This document shows, in pieces, positions 7,590 to 16,558 of a DNA stretch of 64,000 bases (position 1 is the first letter of the stretch; every line of letters begins with the position of its first letter). Where the stretch lies: the NCBI GenBank assembly GCA_963833885.1, contig CAWHZU010000016.1, forward strand, positions 1 through 64,000. The letters run 5' to 3'. Both the position numbers and the translations under genes were made by a program. The stretch comes from JASHPR01 sp963833885. Its GTDB lineage: Bacteria; Actinomycetota; Actinomycetes; Streptosporangiales; Streptosporangiaceae. Under the pieces are notes generated by a model. That model searched no databases and was not told the origin of the DNA. It saw only the letters and a program-made list of their open reading frames with translations.

Positions 7590-9958
7590 GCGCGCTCGGC
7601 CGCAAGGCATGGGGGGACCTGGTGCAGCACCGGGCCCGCAGCGTGCTGACCATGCTCACGCTCAGCCTGGCCGTGGCCAGCCTGGCCACGCTCGCCGTGC
7701 CGGGTCTCATGGACCGCGCGATGGACCGCCAGGTCGCAGCCGACCGGCTGTTTGACGTCGCGTTCGGGACCCATGACCTTGTGCTGAGTCCCGCCGAGTT
7801 CGGTGCGCTCGGGCGCCTGCCGGACGTCGCCGCTGTCGGGGCCGACGTCAGGTACCCGGCCCAGGTGACGGCCGGCGGGCGCAGGCAGGCGGCCGCGATC
7901 TGGGGCATCGATCTGCCCGCCCAGCCGGTGGACGCCATCCGCCTGGTGAGCGGGCGCCTGCCACGCTCCGGCGAGGTGCTGGCCGATGCGGCAAACGGCA
8001 GCGCCGCCGACCTGGCGACCGGCATCGGGACGCGGATCGAGGTCCGTGACAGCGACGGTGCGCACACGGTACTGCGCGTCAGCGGCACCGCCACCGGGCT
8101 GGCAACCAGCCCCAGCCCGGCCGGGTCGGGCAGCCCGGTGTTCTACGCGAGCGAGGCCACCGTGCGGTCGCTGGCCGGGCTGCGCGGGATCAACTTCCTG
8201 GCGTTCCGCCTGTCCGACAACACACCGGTCACCGAAGCCAAGCTGGCCTCGGCGGTGCACGGCTATCTGAAGCGGCTGACCGGGACCGAGCCGTTCGTCG
8301 CGCTGCCCGCAACCCGGGGCCAGGGCGTATGGCCGCAGCGGTCCTTCTTTGACCATGTCATCGCGCTGTTCAACGTCATCACACTGCTCGCCGTCTGCTG
8401 CGCCCTGTTCCTGATCGCGGCCACGATGAACACGCTCATCGTCGAGCAGGCCGGCCAGATCGCCATCCTCACGTCGCTGGGCGCGCGGCGGTATCAGATC
8501 GCTGGCGTCGTGCTGCGCACCGCGGGGATGCTCGGCGGGGCCGGGGCGATCGCCGGCACGGCGCTCGGCATCGCGATCTCCTACGTGCTGACCAGCTACT
8601 TCGCCGCGACGCTGTTCGACGTGCGGGCCGGGTTCGCGATCTCGGTGCCGGTCGTCGTGGCCAGCCTCGCGGGCGGCCCGGCGCTGGCGGTGGCCGCGTC
8701 CCTGCCCGGCCTGTGGCGCGCGTTGCGCCGGCCGGTGGCCGAGACCCTCGCCGACCGTGGGACCTCCGGCTACGGCACCGGCTGGCTGGAGCGGCTGATG
8801 GCGCGCGGCCGCCTGCTGTCCGGGCCGGCGCGCATGGGACTGCGCAACGCGCTGCGGCAGAAGCGCCGCAGCGCGGCCACGGTCGCGCAGGTCGCCGTCG
8901 CGACCGGGCTCGCGCTCGCGCTGTTCGCGTCCGGCGGGTCGCTCGACATCGGCGTCAGCCAGGTGTTCGCGACCTTCCACTACGCGATCGAGGTTGACGC
9001 GGCCAACGGGTCTCCGCTGCTCGGCAGCCGGGCCCAGGCGATCGCAGCCGCGACGCCGGGCGTCACCCGGGCCGAGCCGGTCGTGGCGGCCGCCGTGGAC
9101 TATCGCGGGGACAGCTACCTGGCCCTGGGCCTCGGCCCCGATGCCCTGTACCGGTACCGGCTCAGCGCTGGCCGCTGGCTGACCGCCGCGGACGGCTCGG
9201 CGCCGGTGCCCGGGGTCGTGCTGGGACCCGCGGTGGCGCGGGCCACCCACGCCAGCGTTGGCCAGACGGTCACGCTCGGCACCATGGCCGGTGCCACCCG
9301 GGTGCGGGTGGTCGGCATCGACACCGGCCAGAACAACGACGGCGGCATGGTCTACTTCCCGCTGGCGGCGCTGCAGCGGTATACCGGCAAGGGACGCGCC
9401 AGCAACGAACTGTGGCTCGCCGTGCGCGGCGGCAGCCACGCCGCCATCGACCGGACCGCCACGGCGGTCGGCAACCGGCTCGTGGCGGCCGGCTACCCGG
9501 TCGCGGTCCAGGAGATGTACGTGGTCGAGGCCGACAACGACGCCATCGACGGCACGGTCCTGGACATCATCGAGGTGCTCGGGCTGCTGGTCCTGGCCAT
9601 CGCCCTGATGGGCCTCGTCAGCGCGCTCACCATGGGCGTTATCGAACGGACCAGGGAGGTCGGCATCCTGCGCTGCCTCGGCGCCAGGGCTGCTCACGTC
9701 CGGCGGGTGTTCAGCGCCGAGGGGGTGCTGCTGGGCATCGTCGGCTGGGCGTTCGGCATCCCCGTGGGCTGGCTGATCTACGAGGGCCTGCTCGCCTTCG
9801 TCAAGCACGACTTCGGCGTTCAGGCCCCGGTGGTATACCCGGCGATCGCCCCGCCGGTCGCGCTCGTCGCCGTCATCGCGGTCACGCTCCTGGTCATCAG
9901 GCCCCCGCTGCGCCGGGCCACCAGGATCCAGGCCGACGGCGCGCTCCGCTACGAGTGA
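7577..9958 (+). CDS. FtsX-like ABC transporter permease
   Basis: 793 aa, the two-module FtsX type of Gram-positives. There is one N-terminal membrane segment (about 18-36), an extracellular domain, three membrane helices around 255-380 (first FtsX module), a second N-terminal-type anchor near 430 (RRSAATVAQVAVATGLALAL), a second extracellular domain, and a final FtsX module around 665-780 with the conserved EVGILRCLGA segment. It forms a complex with the ATPase encoded just upstream. The substrate is unknown; candidates are antimicrobial peptides or envelope stress. It ends 18 bases before a convergent gene. Confidence 0.92.
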   Translation: MARVSALGRKAWGDLVQHRARSVLTMLTLSLAVASLATLAVPGLMDRAMDRQVAADRLFDVAFGTHDLVLSPAEFGALGRLPDVAAVGADVRYPAQVTAGGRRQAAAIWGIDLPAQPVDAIRLVSGRLPRSGEVLADAANGSAADLATGIGTRIEVRDSDGAHTVLRVSGTATGLATSPSPAGSGSPVFYASEATVRSLAGLRGINFLAFRLSDNTPVTEAKLASAVHGYLKRLTGTEPFVALPATRGQGVWPQRSFFDHVIALFNVITLLAVCCALFLIAATMNTLIVEQAGQIAILTSLGARRYQIAGVVLRTAGMLGGAGAIAGTALGIAISYVLTSYFAATLFDVRAGFAISVPVVVASLAGGPALAVAASLPGLWRALRRPVAETLADRGTSGYGTGWLERLMARGRLLSGPARMGLRNALRQKRRSAATVAQVAVATGLALALFASGGSLDIGVSQVFATFHYAIEVDAANGSPLLGSRAQAIAAATPGVTRAEPVVAAAVDYRGDSYLALGLGPDALYRYRLSAGRWLTAADGSAPVPGVVLGPAVARATHASVGQTVTLGTMAGATRVRVVGIDTGQNNDGGMVYFPLAALQRYTGKGRASNELWLAVRGGSHAAIDRTATAVGNRLVAAGYPVAVQEMYVVEADNDAIDGTVLDIIEVLGLLVLAIALMGLVSALTMGVIERTREVGILRCLGARAAHVRRVFSAEGVLLGIVGWAFGIPVGWLIYEGLLAFVKHDFGVQAPVVYPAIAPPVALVAVIAVTLLVIRPPLRRATRIQADGALRYE

Positions 9959-9976
9959 CGCCTCACGCCCGGCGCC

Positions 9977-11800
9977 TCACACCGGCGGCACGCGCACGCT
10001 GATCACGGCGGACTGGCCGTCCGTGACGTGCTCAAGGGCCCGCCGCAACGTCACCGGCAGCAGGTCGGCGGCGGTCACGGTGCGGGCGTACGCGCCACCC
10101 GCCGCGGCGGCGATGCCCGCCAGGTCGGCCCCGGGCTGGAAGCTGGCGGCGAACCCTCCGCCAGCGACCCTGCCTTCCGGGTGCACGGCCAGCGCGGAGA
10201 GCGAAGGCGTCTTCCACCCCTGATTGTCGAAGATGACGGTCAGCGACGGGGCCTGGTAGCGCCGGGCCATCCACTGCGCCGAAGACGGGACGCCGAACAG
10301 GTACGACCCGTCCCCGACCAGGCTCACCACCGTGCGCTCGGGCGCCGCCAGCTTGACGCCGACCGCCGCCCCGCCGGACCAGCCCAGGGATCCCCCGCCG
10401 ATGCCGAGGACCGAACCCGGCCTGCTGGCCCGCAGGTGCTCACTGACCGCTGGGTAGTTGCTGATCGCCTCGTTGAGGACGATGGCGTCCGGGCCGATGC
10501 AGTCCCTGACGCAGGCCACCAGGTACTCGGGCGTGATCGTGCCGTCGGCCCCGGGCTGTTCCCTGGCGGCCCACCGCGCGCGCTGGGCGTCGTGCGTGGC
10601 GCGCACCCGTTCCGCCCGCGCCTGGACGGCCGCCGGGTCCAGCCGCCCGCGCTCGGTCAGCCGGCCGGCGATCTGGCGAACCGCGGTCCCCAGGTCCGCC
10701 ATGGCGTAGCGGCTGGCAGCCACGTACCACAGCTGGATCTGGGTCTTCAGCGGGTCGACGTCGACGACGTAGATCCGGGCCGCGGGGTCCGGCCGGTTGT
10801 AGCCAGGGATCCACGGCACGTCGCTGCCCAGCACGAGGATTACGTCGGCGTCGGCCAGCAGCGGATTCTGTTCCGGGACATTCCACTGGTAGCCCAGATG
10901 GAGCGGGTGGTCGTCGGGGAAGTTGAGGTGCATCGGCGCCGACTCGATCACCGCGACGCCGGCCAGCTCGCACAGCCCGACCAGCTCGGCCACGGCGGCG
11001 GGGTCACGGCCCAGGTACGAGGTGACGATCAGCGGGCTGCGGGCGCCCTCGAGCGCGGCCGCGATCTCGTCGGCGACGGCCGCGGTCAGCGCGGCCGGCG
11101 CGACCGGGCTCCACCAGTCGCCCTGGGGCGGCTGCGGCGGCAGTTCCTCCTCCAGCACCTCGCGCGGTGACACCAGGTACACCGGGCCGGCCGGATCGCT
11201 CCTGGCGATCTGCATCGCCCGGTGTACCAGCTGTTTCGCGTTGAGCCCGGTGCGGATCTCGTTGTCGTACTTGGTGTAGCCGCGCATGATCGCGCGCTGA
11301 GATCCGTTGTCCTGCAGCCAGTGGATGTGCTCGCTGCGGGTACCGGGCAGCTCGCCGTCCTGCGTCATCGGGGAAAGGCCCGCGAAGATCAGCACCGGGA
11401 CCCGCCCCTTGGCGGCGTTGTGGATCGCGCCGCCCAGGTTCAGGGTGCCGGCGTCCACGTGCACCAGCACCGCCTGTGGCTCGCCGCTCACCAGCGCGTA
11501 CCCGTGGGCCGCGCTCAGCGCCACGCTCTCGTGCGGGCACAGGATCAGCTCGGGCAGCGACGCTAGCGTTCCCGCGCTCTTGGCCAGCGCATACGCCTCC
11601 ATCATGCCGGTGTGGTCGCTGCCCAGGTTCGCGAACGCGTACCTGGCGCCGGCTTCGCGCAGTGCCTCGAGCAGCGCGGTAGAAGTGGTGTACTCCGACC
11701 CGCGGGGGGCTCCGCCCCCCGCGATCCCCCCAAAACCATCCGCTCCGCTCACTGCGCTCCTCTCAAACCCGCCGCTCGCCACAACATAGGCCCCGGGCAA
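9977..11800 (-). CDS. Thiamine-diphosphate-dependent enzyme (acetolactate synthase-like)
   Basis: ThDP enzyme of the acetolactate synthase / benzoylformate decarboxylase superfamily, up to 607 aa: N-terminal PYR domain with the catalytic-Glu motif CPHESVALSAAHGYA, central domain, and C-terminal PP domain with the metal/ThDP motif GDGSYLF...NQGW. It most resembles the loosely characterised 'thiamine pyrophosphate-requiring protein' group; the substrate is unknown. The start is uncertain. TTG 11800 lacks a good Shine-Dalgarno, whereas GTG 11752 has AGAGGAG 4 bases upstream and is my preference. The first ~35 codons include a GC-rich hairpin repeat (11701-11723). It follows an SDR gene on the same strand and lies beside a Liv-type importer, suggesting 2-oxo acid or related catabolism. 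Confidence 0.85.
   Translation of the reverse strand: MPGAYVVASGGFERSAVSGADGFGGIAGGGAPRGSEYTTSTALLEALREAGARYAFANLGSDHTGMMEAYALAKSAGTLASLPELILCPHESVALSAAHGYALVSGEPQAVLVHVDAGTLNLGGAIHNAAKGRVPVLIFAGLSPMTQDGELPGTRSEHIHWLQDNGSQRAIMRGYTKYDNEIRTGLNAKQLVHRAMQIARSDPAGPVYLVSPREVLEEELPPQPPQGDWWSPVAPAALTAAVADEIAAALEGARSPLIVTSYLGRDPAAVAELVGLCELAGVAVIESAPMHLNFPDDHPLHLGYQWNVPEQNPLLADADVILVLGSDVPWIPGYNRPDPAARIYVVDVDPLKTQIQLWYVAASRYAMADLGTAVRQIAGRLTERGRLDPAAVQARAERVRATHDAQRARWAAREQPGADGTITPEYLVACVRDCIGPDAIVLNEAISNYPAVSEHLRASRPGSVLGIGGGSLGWSGGAAVGVKLAAPERTVVSLVGDGSYLFGVPSSAQWMARRYQAPSLTVIFDNQGWKTPSLSALAVHPEGRVAGGGFAASFQPGADLAGIAAAAGGAYARTVTAADLLPVTLRRALEHVTDGQSAVISVRVPPV
11701..11723. repeat. GC-rich hairpin repeat inside the 5' end of the ThDP gene
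   Basis: CGCGGGGGGC and GCCCCCCGCG form a perfect 10-bp stem with a 3-base loop. It looks like the GC hairpin repeats found between actinomycete genes, but here it falls within the first ~35 codons of the ThDP-enzyme frame, or just ahead of the real start. Confidence 0.6.
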
Positions 11801-11807
11801 GCCCGGG
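11792..11807. terminator. Short hairpin after the SDR stop
   Basis: CCCGGGC-AA-GCCCGGG (7-bp arms) lies directly after the SDR stop (11810-11812, minus strand) and overlaps the outermost possible ThDP-enzyme start. The 2-base loop is too tight for an ideal terminator, so it may instead be an attenuating or mRNA-processing structure. Confidence 0.35.
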
Positions 11808-11809
11808 CT

Positions 11810-12574
11810 TCAGATCGACATCCCGCCGTCCACGGCCAGCGTTGCCCCGGTGATGAACGAGCTTTCATCACTGGCCAGGAACAGCATGACCCGTCCCACC
11901 TCCTCGGGTGCGGCGTGCCTGCCGAGGGGGATGAGCTGGTCAAAGATCGAGGCGGCCCGGTCGCGGTCCGCCCCGGTGGCGGCGACCTCGATGCGGTGCT
12001 GGAACTCGTTGTCGACCGGGCCCGGGTGGATCGTGTTCACCCGGATCCCGCGCGGCGCCGTCTCCTTGGCCAGCGTCCGCATGAGCCCGACCAGCGCGTG
12101 CTTGGCCGTGGCGTAGGCGCAGATGCCCGCGTCCGAGGTGAGGCCGACCACGCTGGAGGTGATCACGATGCTGGCGCCCGACTCCAGATAAGGCAGCGAG
12201 TACTTGCACACCAGGAACGAGCCGCGGACGTGCACGGCGAGGACCTGATCGAACACGTCATCCGGGTAGTCGGCCACCGGCGCGATCACGCCGCTGATGC
12301 CCGCGTTGCTGACCACCACGTCAAGCCGGCCGAACGTCTCGACCGCACCCGCGACGGCCGCCTTGACCTGCATCGGGTCGGTGACGTCCGCGATCGTCCA
12401 GGTGGCGCCGTCGCCGAGGGAGGAAGCACCGGCGCGCAGCTCGTCGGCGACGAGGCCGACCAGGCAGACCCTGGCGCCTTCGGCGACGAGCGCGCGCGCC
12501 GTGGCCATGCCGATACTGCCCTCGCCGCCGGTGATGACGGCAGCCTTGCCCTGCAAACGCGGTGAAGCGACCAT
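11810..12574 (-). CDS. Short-chain dehydrogenase/reductase
   Basis: Classical SDR of about 254 aa: NAD(P)-binding TGGEGSIG near residue 15 (the usual TGxxxGxG), NAG at about 90, the catalytic Ser in ITSSVVG, and YATAK with the catalytic Tyr and Lys near 155-159. ATG 12574 puts the Rossmann motif at the normal place; it has AGG 5 bases ahead. It lies between an AraC regulator and the ThDP enzyme on the same strand, probably in one transcription unit that oxidises or reduces the same carbonyl compound. The substrate is not readable. Confidence 0.9.
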   Translation of the reverse strand: MVASPRLQGKAAVITGGEGSIGMATARALVAEGARVCLVGLVADELRAGASSLGDGATWTIADVTDPMQVKAAVAGAVETFGRLDVVVSNAGISGVIAPVADYPDDVFDQVLAVHVRGSFLVCKYSLPYLESGASIVITSSVVGLTSDAGICAYATAKHALVGLMRTLAKETAPRGIRVNTIHPGPVDNEFQHRIEVAATGADRDRAASIFDQLIPLGRHAAPEEVGRVMLFLASDESSFITGATLAVDGGMSI

Positions 12575-12659
12575 GCCGCCTATGCTCGCGTCCAGCCCGC
12601 CGCCCGTCTTGCACGCCAGCGCACGCCGCTTGACCCCCTGGGTACGGGGCCCGCCCCCG

Positions 12660-13658
12660 TCAAGGCGACAGGCACCGTCCGTCTGGCAGCGCGGCAAGCC
12701 CGTGGCTGGCCCGGTAGTCGCGCGGGCCGACGCCGTAAGCGGCCTTGAACAGCCGGCTGAAGTGCGCCGGGTCCGGGTAGCCCCAGCGCGCCCCGACGGC
12801 GGCCACCGGCCGTGTCATGCACCGCGGGTCGCGCAGGTCGTGGCCGCAGTGCTCGAGGCGGCGCTGCCGGATCCAGCCGGCCACGGTGGTGCCGCTGGCG
12901 TGGAAGAGCTTGTGCAGCTGGCGCAGGGAGATGTGGTGCGCGGCCGCGATCTGGGCGGGCGCCAGGTCCGCCTCCCCCAGGTGCTCCTCGATGAACGACG
13001 TGATCTGCAGCATCAGCGCCCGGTGCGCGATGTCGGGATCGTCGGGCGTGGCGTCCAGCCGGTCGGCGAGGACCGTGCCGAGCAGGTCGACGACGTTGCC
13101 CGCCAGCCGCATGCCAATCCCGAGGCCCGGCGTGTCCTCCTCCTCGAGCAGATCGGCGATCTTGACCAGGAACGGGCCGATGAGCGCGGCCATGCCACCT
13201 GCCTCGCCTGGCAGCCGGGTGGCGGTCAGCGCGGCCAGCCGGTCCTGCGGAAGGCCGAGCATGTCCCTGGGGAACACCAGCACGAGCATCCGGTGCTCGG
13301 TCAGCGCCAGTGTGTACGGCCGGTCGGTGTCGTAGAACGCGAAGTCACCCGGGGTGAGCACCGCCTCCCTGCCGTCCTGAATCAGCACGGCCGTGCCGCG
13401 AAGCTGAACGCCGATCTTGTAGCAGCCGGCCGGTGCCACCTTCACCAGCCGGGCCGTCCTGCGCGCGGTGTGCGGCTCCGCACGCACCTCGATCAGGCGC
13501 ACGCTGCCCAGGTCGGTGCCACGAAGCCGGCCAAGGAAGTCGGCGTCCCCGCTGGGGGTGGAGACCTCGAGCGGGACGAACGTGTCGGACAGAACGTGCT
13601 TCCAGTAGTCGAAACGCTGGCCAGGCGGCAGGTCGAGGGTGCGCGCGACATCAGGCAT
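12660..13658 (-). CDS. AraC family transcriptional regulator
   Basis: 332 aa. The N-terminal AraC-binding-like cupin domain (about 20-190) is followed by a double HTH at about 215-315 (LAPAQIAAAHHISLRQLHKL; WGYPDPAHFSRLFKAAYGVG). ATG 13658 has GGAGGAGG upstream. This architecture usually activates catabolic genes. It sits between the SDR/ThDP genes and the divergent Liv operon and could serve both sides. Confidence 0.92.
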   Translation of the reverse strand: MPDVARTLDLPPGQRFDYWKHVLSDTFVPLEVSTPSGDADFLGRLRGTDLGSVRLIEVRAEPHTARRTARLVKVAPAGCYKIGVQLRGTAVLIQDGREAVLTPGDFAFYDTDRPYTLALTEHRMLVLVFPRDMLGLPQDRLAALTATRLPGEAGGMAALIGPFLVKIADLLEEEDTPGLGIGMRLAGNVVDLLGTVLADRLDATPDDPDIAHRALMLQITSFIEEHLGEADLAPAQIAAAHHISLRQLHKLFHASGTTVAGWIRQRRLEHCGHDLRDPRCMTRPVAAVGARWGYPDPAHFSRLFKAAYGVGPRDYRASHGLAALPDGRCLSP

Positions 13659-13806
13659 GACACCTACCTCCTCCGGTAGCCGCGTCTAGCTTGCGGGCGT
13701 ATGCGCGGATGGTCAAGCGATGTGCCCGGTAGTCCAAGACCGCCGGCGCCGCACCGGCCGACAATGACGCGATCAGCGGGCCTAGACCTCACGTCCGGAG
13801 CGAACA

Positions 13807-15117
13807 ATGACTGATTCGGCGGATAACGGCAAGCGGAGCCAGCTGACCAGACGCGGTTTCCTCGGCGCGACGGGCCTGGCAGTCGGCGGCGGGCTGGCCG
13901 GCCTGGCAGGCTGCTCGAGCGCGCTGAAGTCGTCGGGTTCGCCGAGTTCCACGTCGGGCGGAACGATAAAGATCGGGTTCATCAGCCCCGAGACCGGAGA
14001 GCTCTCGGTTTTCACCCAGTCCAACGGATACGTGCTCAGCCAGGTGCGTGCGTCGCTTGCCAAGGGGCTGACGATCGGCGGCAAGAAGTACTCGGTGGAC
14101 ATCATCTCCGGGGACAGCCAGTCGTCGTCGGCGCGAGCGGCCGCCGTCGCCTCACAGATGGTGCAGCAGGACTCGGTGGACCTCCTGCTCGCCACCGCGA
14201 CACCGGAGACCGTGATCCCGGTCTCCGCTCAGGCCGAAGCCTCGGGTGTGCCGTGCGTGCTGACCATCTGCCCGTGGGAGCAGTGGTATTACAAGAGCAA
14301 CGGCAGCGCGAACACGTTCAAGTACTCCTTTATGTACTTCCTCGGCACCCAGGAGGAGACCAACCTGTTCGCTTCGGTGTGGAAGACCGCGTCCACCGAC
14401 CATGTGGTCGGCGGCCTGTGGCCGGACGACGTCGACGGTGCCGGGTTCCAGAAGTACGTGACGGCGAAGGCCGACAGCCTCGGCTGGAAGGTGGTCCCCT
14501 CGGGCGCGTACACCGACGGGCTGTCCGACTTCACGCCGATCATCTCGAAGTTCAAGGCCGCCGACGTCCAGATTCTGCACGCCGTGCCGATCCCGCCCGA
14601 CTTCATCACGTTCTGGAGGCAGGCACATCAGAACGGCTTCCAGCCGAAGATCGCCTCCATCTCCAAGGCGCTGCTGTTCCCGAGCGCGGCGGACGCGCTC
14701 GGGCCGCTGGTGCAGAACGTGATGTCGCCGCTGTGGTGGACGCCTCAGTTCCCGTACAAGTCCTCGCTCGACGGCACCACGGCGTCGGCGTTCGCCGCCA
14801 ACTACAAGACGAGCACGGGCAACGAGTGGACCCAGCCGATGGGGTTCAACTACGCGGTCTTCGAGATCGCGGTCGCCGCGCTCAAGGCGTCGGGCGACCC
14901 GAAGAACGGCAACGCCGTGGCTCACGCCCTGAGCACGCTCAAGGGAGAGGCGATCACCGGGGCGTACGACTTTGCCACCGGCCCGGTGCCGCACGTGTCC
15001 CAGGTCCCCGAGCTGCTCGCCCAGTGGCGGCTGGTCTCCGGCAGCTACCAGCTCGTCGTGGTCAACAACTCGCTGCTGCCCGCCGTGCCGGTCGCGGGTT
15101 CCCTCGAGCTCCTATGA
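13807..15117 (+). CDS. Liv-type ABC transporter substrate-binding lipoprotein (Tat signal)
   Basis: 436 aa periplasmic-binding protein of the branched-chain amino acid / amide class. The signal peptide has a twin-arginine motif (TRRGFLGA, residues 14-21) and a lipobox (LAGC, Cys about 38), so it is probably exported folded and lipid-anchored. The body matches the peripla_BP_6 fold (IKIGFISPETGELSVF...). GGAG lies 7 bases before ATG 13807. It starts a five-gene importer operon in which every junction is a 4-base overlap. Liv-family proteins in actinomycetes also carry aromatic acids, amides and urea, so leucine should not be assumed. Confidence 0.92.
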   Translation: MTDSADNGKRSQLTRRGFLGATGLAVGGGLAGLAGCSSALKSSGSPSSTSGGTIKIGFISPETGELSVFTQSNGYVLSQVRASLAKGLTIGGKKYSVDIISGDSQSSSARAAAVASQMVQQDSVDLLLATATPETVIPVSAQAEASGVPCVLTICPWEQWYYKSNGSANTFKYSFMYFLGTQEETNLFASVWKTASTDHVVGGLWPDDVDGAGFQKYVTAKADSLGWKVVPSGAYTDGLSDFTPIISKFKAADVQILHAVPIPPDFITFWRQAHQNGFQPKIASISKALLFPSAADALGPLVQNVMSPLWWTPQFPYKSSLDGTTASAFAANYKTSTGNEWTQPMGFNYAVFEIAVAALKASGDPKNGNAVAHALSTLKGEAITGAYDFATGPVPHVSQVPELLAQWRLVSGSYQLVVVNNSLLPAVPVAGSLELL

Positions 15118-15842
15118 GCGTTCCGGCGCTGGAGGTCACCGACGTCGCGAAGAGCTACGGCTCGCTGTCCGTGCTCGGCTCGGTCTCGCTGGCCGTAGCG
15201 CCGGGTGAGGCCGTCGGCGTCGTCGGCCCGAACGGCGCCGGCAAGACCACCCTGCTCGACCTGCTGACCGGCACCGGGCGGTGCGACGCCGGCCGGGTGG
15301 TGCTGCACGGCAGGGACGTGACGCGGCTGGCGCCGCCGCTGCGGGCCAGGATGGGGCTCGGCCGCACGTTCCAGGTGCCGCGCCCGCTTGGCGGCCTGAC
15401 GGTGTTCGAGAACGCGCTCGTCGGATCCATGCGGGCCGCCGGGCTGCGCGGGCGGCACGCGTACGGGGCGGCGTACGAGGCCTTGGCCGTGACCGGCATG
15501 GCCGGCCAGGCCAACACGACCGCGGGCTCGCTTCGGCTGCTCGACCGCAAGCGCCTGGAACTCGCGCGTGCGCTCGCCATGCGGCCGCGCGTCCTGCTGC
15601 TCGACGAGATAGCCGGCGGACTGAGCGACCCGGAGACCGAGGCGCTGATCGGGACGATCCGCGCAGTGAACGAGGGCGGCACCGCGATCGTCTGGGTGGA
15701 GCACGTGCTCCGGGTGCTCACCGCCGTGGTCACCCGGCTGGTGTGCCTGGCCGGCGGGCAGGTCATCGCCGACGGGGCACCCTCCGACGTGCTGGCCAGC
15801 GACGCGGTGCGGACCGCCTTCCTCGGCGGCGGCGTGCTGTGA
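15114..15842 (+). CDS. Liv-type ABC transporter ATP-binding protein (LivG-like)
   Basis: About 242 aa ATPase with Walker A GPNGAGKTT and Walker B VLLLDEIAGGL. The usual signature LSxGQ is replaced by SLRLLDRKRLELARAL, a variant I recall from a subset of LivG proteins, so it may not be a defect. ATG 15114 overlaps the binding-protein stop (ATGA). It pairs with the LivF-like ATPase that follows to power import. Confidence 0.92.
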   Translation: MSVPALEVTDVAKSYGSLSVLGSVSLAVAPGEAVGVVGPNGAGKTTLLDLLTGTGRCDAGRVVLHGRDVTRLAPPLRARMGLGRTFQVPRPLGGLTVFENALVGSMRAAGLRGRHAYGAAYEALAVTGMAGQANTTAGSLRLLDRKRLELARALAMRPRVLLLDEIAGGLSDPETEALIGTIRAVNEGGTAIVWVEHVLRVLTAVVTRLVCLAGGQVIADGAPSDVLASDAVRTAFLGGGVL

Positions 15843-16558
15843 CGCAGCCGGGAACGCTGCTGGAGATCACGGACCTCGACGTGTTCTACGGAGACTTCCA
15901 GGCGCTCTTCGGGGTGTCGATGGCGGTGACGCTCGGCTGCGCGACCGCCCTCGTCGGCGCCAACGGGGCGGGCAAGACCACGCTGCTGCGCACGATCGCC
16001 GGCGCGCAGGCCGCATCGGCCGGGGCCGTCAGCTACGGCGGCTCGGACATCACGGCGGCTCCGCCGCACCGGCGGATCGCCCGCGGCATCGCCCTGGTCC
16101 CGGAGGGCCGCAAGCTGTTTCCCAGCCTGACCGTGGAGGAGAACATCCAGGTCGGCGCAGCCGCGGCGGCCTCCGCGCAGTGGCCGCTGCAGCGCATCTA
16201 CGACACGTTCCCAATGATCGCGCAGCGCCGCAGGCAGCGCGCGTCCACGCTGTCCGGCGGTGAGCAGCAGGCGGTGGCGATCGCGCGGGCGCTGGCCGCG
16301 GGGCCATCCCTGCTGCTGCTCGACGAGATCTCGCTGGGCCTGGCGCCGGTCGTGGTCGAGGGGCTGTACGAAACGCTGTCCGGGCTGCGATCGGCCGGAG
16401 CCACGATCGTGCTCGTCGAGCAGGACCTGCGCCGCGCCATGGACGCCTGCGACGACCTGGTCTGCCTGCTCGAGGGGCGGGTCGCGCTGGCCGCACCGGT
16501 CGCCGATGTCACCAGGGATCAGGTCGTCGCCGCCTACTTCGGTGAGGGCGCGCCGTGA
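15839..16558 (+). CDS. Liv-type ABC transporter ATP-binding protein (LivF-like)
   Basis: About 239 aa. Walker A GANGAGKTT, LivF-type VPEGRKLFPSLTVEENI, canonical signature LSGGEQQAVAIARA and Walker B LLLLDEISLGLAP. GTG 15839 overlaps the LivG stop. Unlike its partner it keeps an intact signature, so the composite ATP sites of the heterodimer may be unequal. Confidence 0.93.
   Translation: MTQPGTLLEITDLDVFYGDFQALFGVSMAVTLGCATALVGANGAGKTTLLRTIAGAQAASAGAVSYGGSDITAAPPHRRIARGIALVPEGRKLFPSLTVEENIQVGAAAAASAQWPLQRIYDTFPMIAQRRRQRASTLSGGEQQAVAIARALAAGPSLLLLDEISLGLAPVVVEGLYETLSGLRSAGATIVLVEQDLRRAMDACDDLVCLLEGRVALAAPVADVTRDQVVAAYFGEGAP

Noticed and set aside
7475..9808. 777-residue minus-strand open frame opposite the FtsX permease
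   Set aside because: Asp/Gln/Arg-rich shadow of a well-supported membrane protein gene; no family signal or start site.
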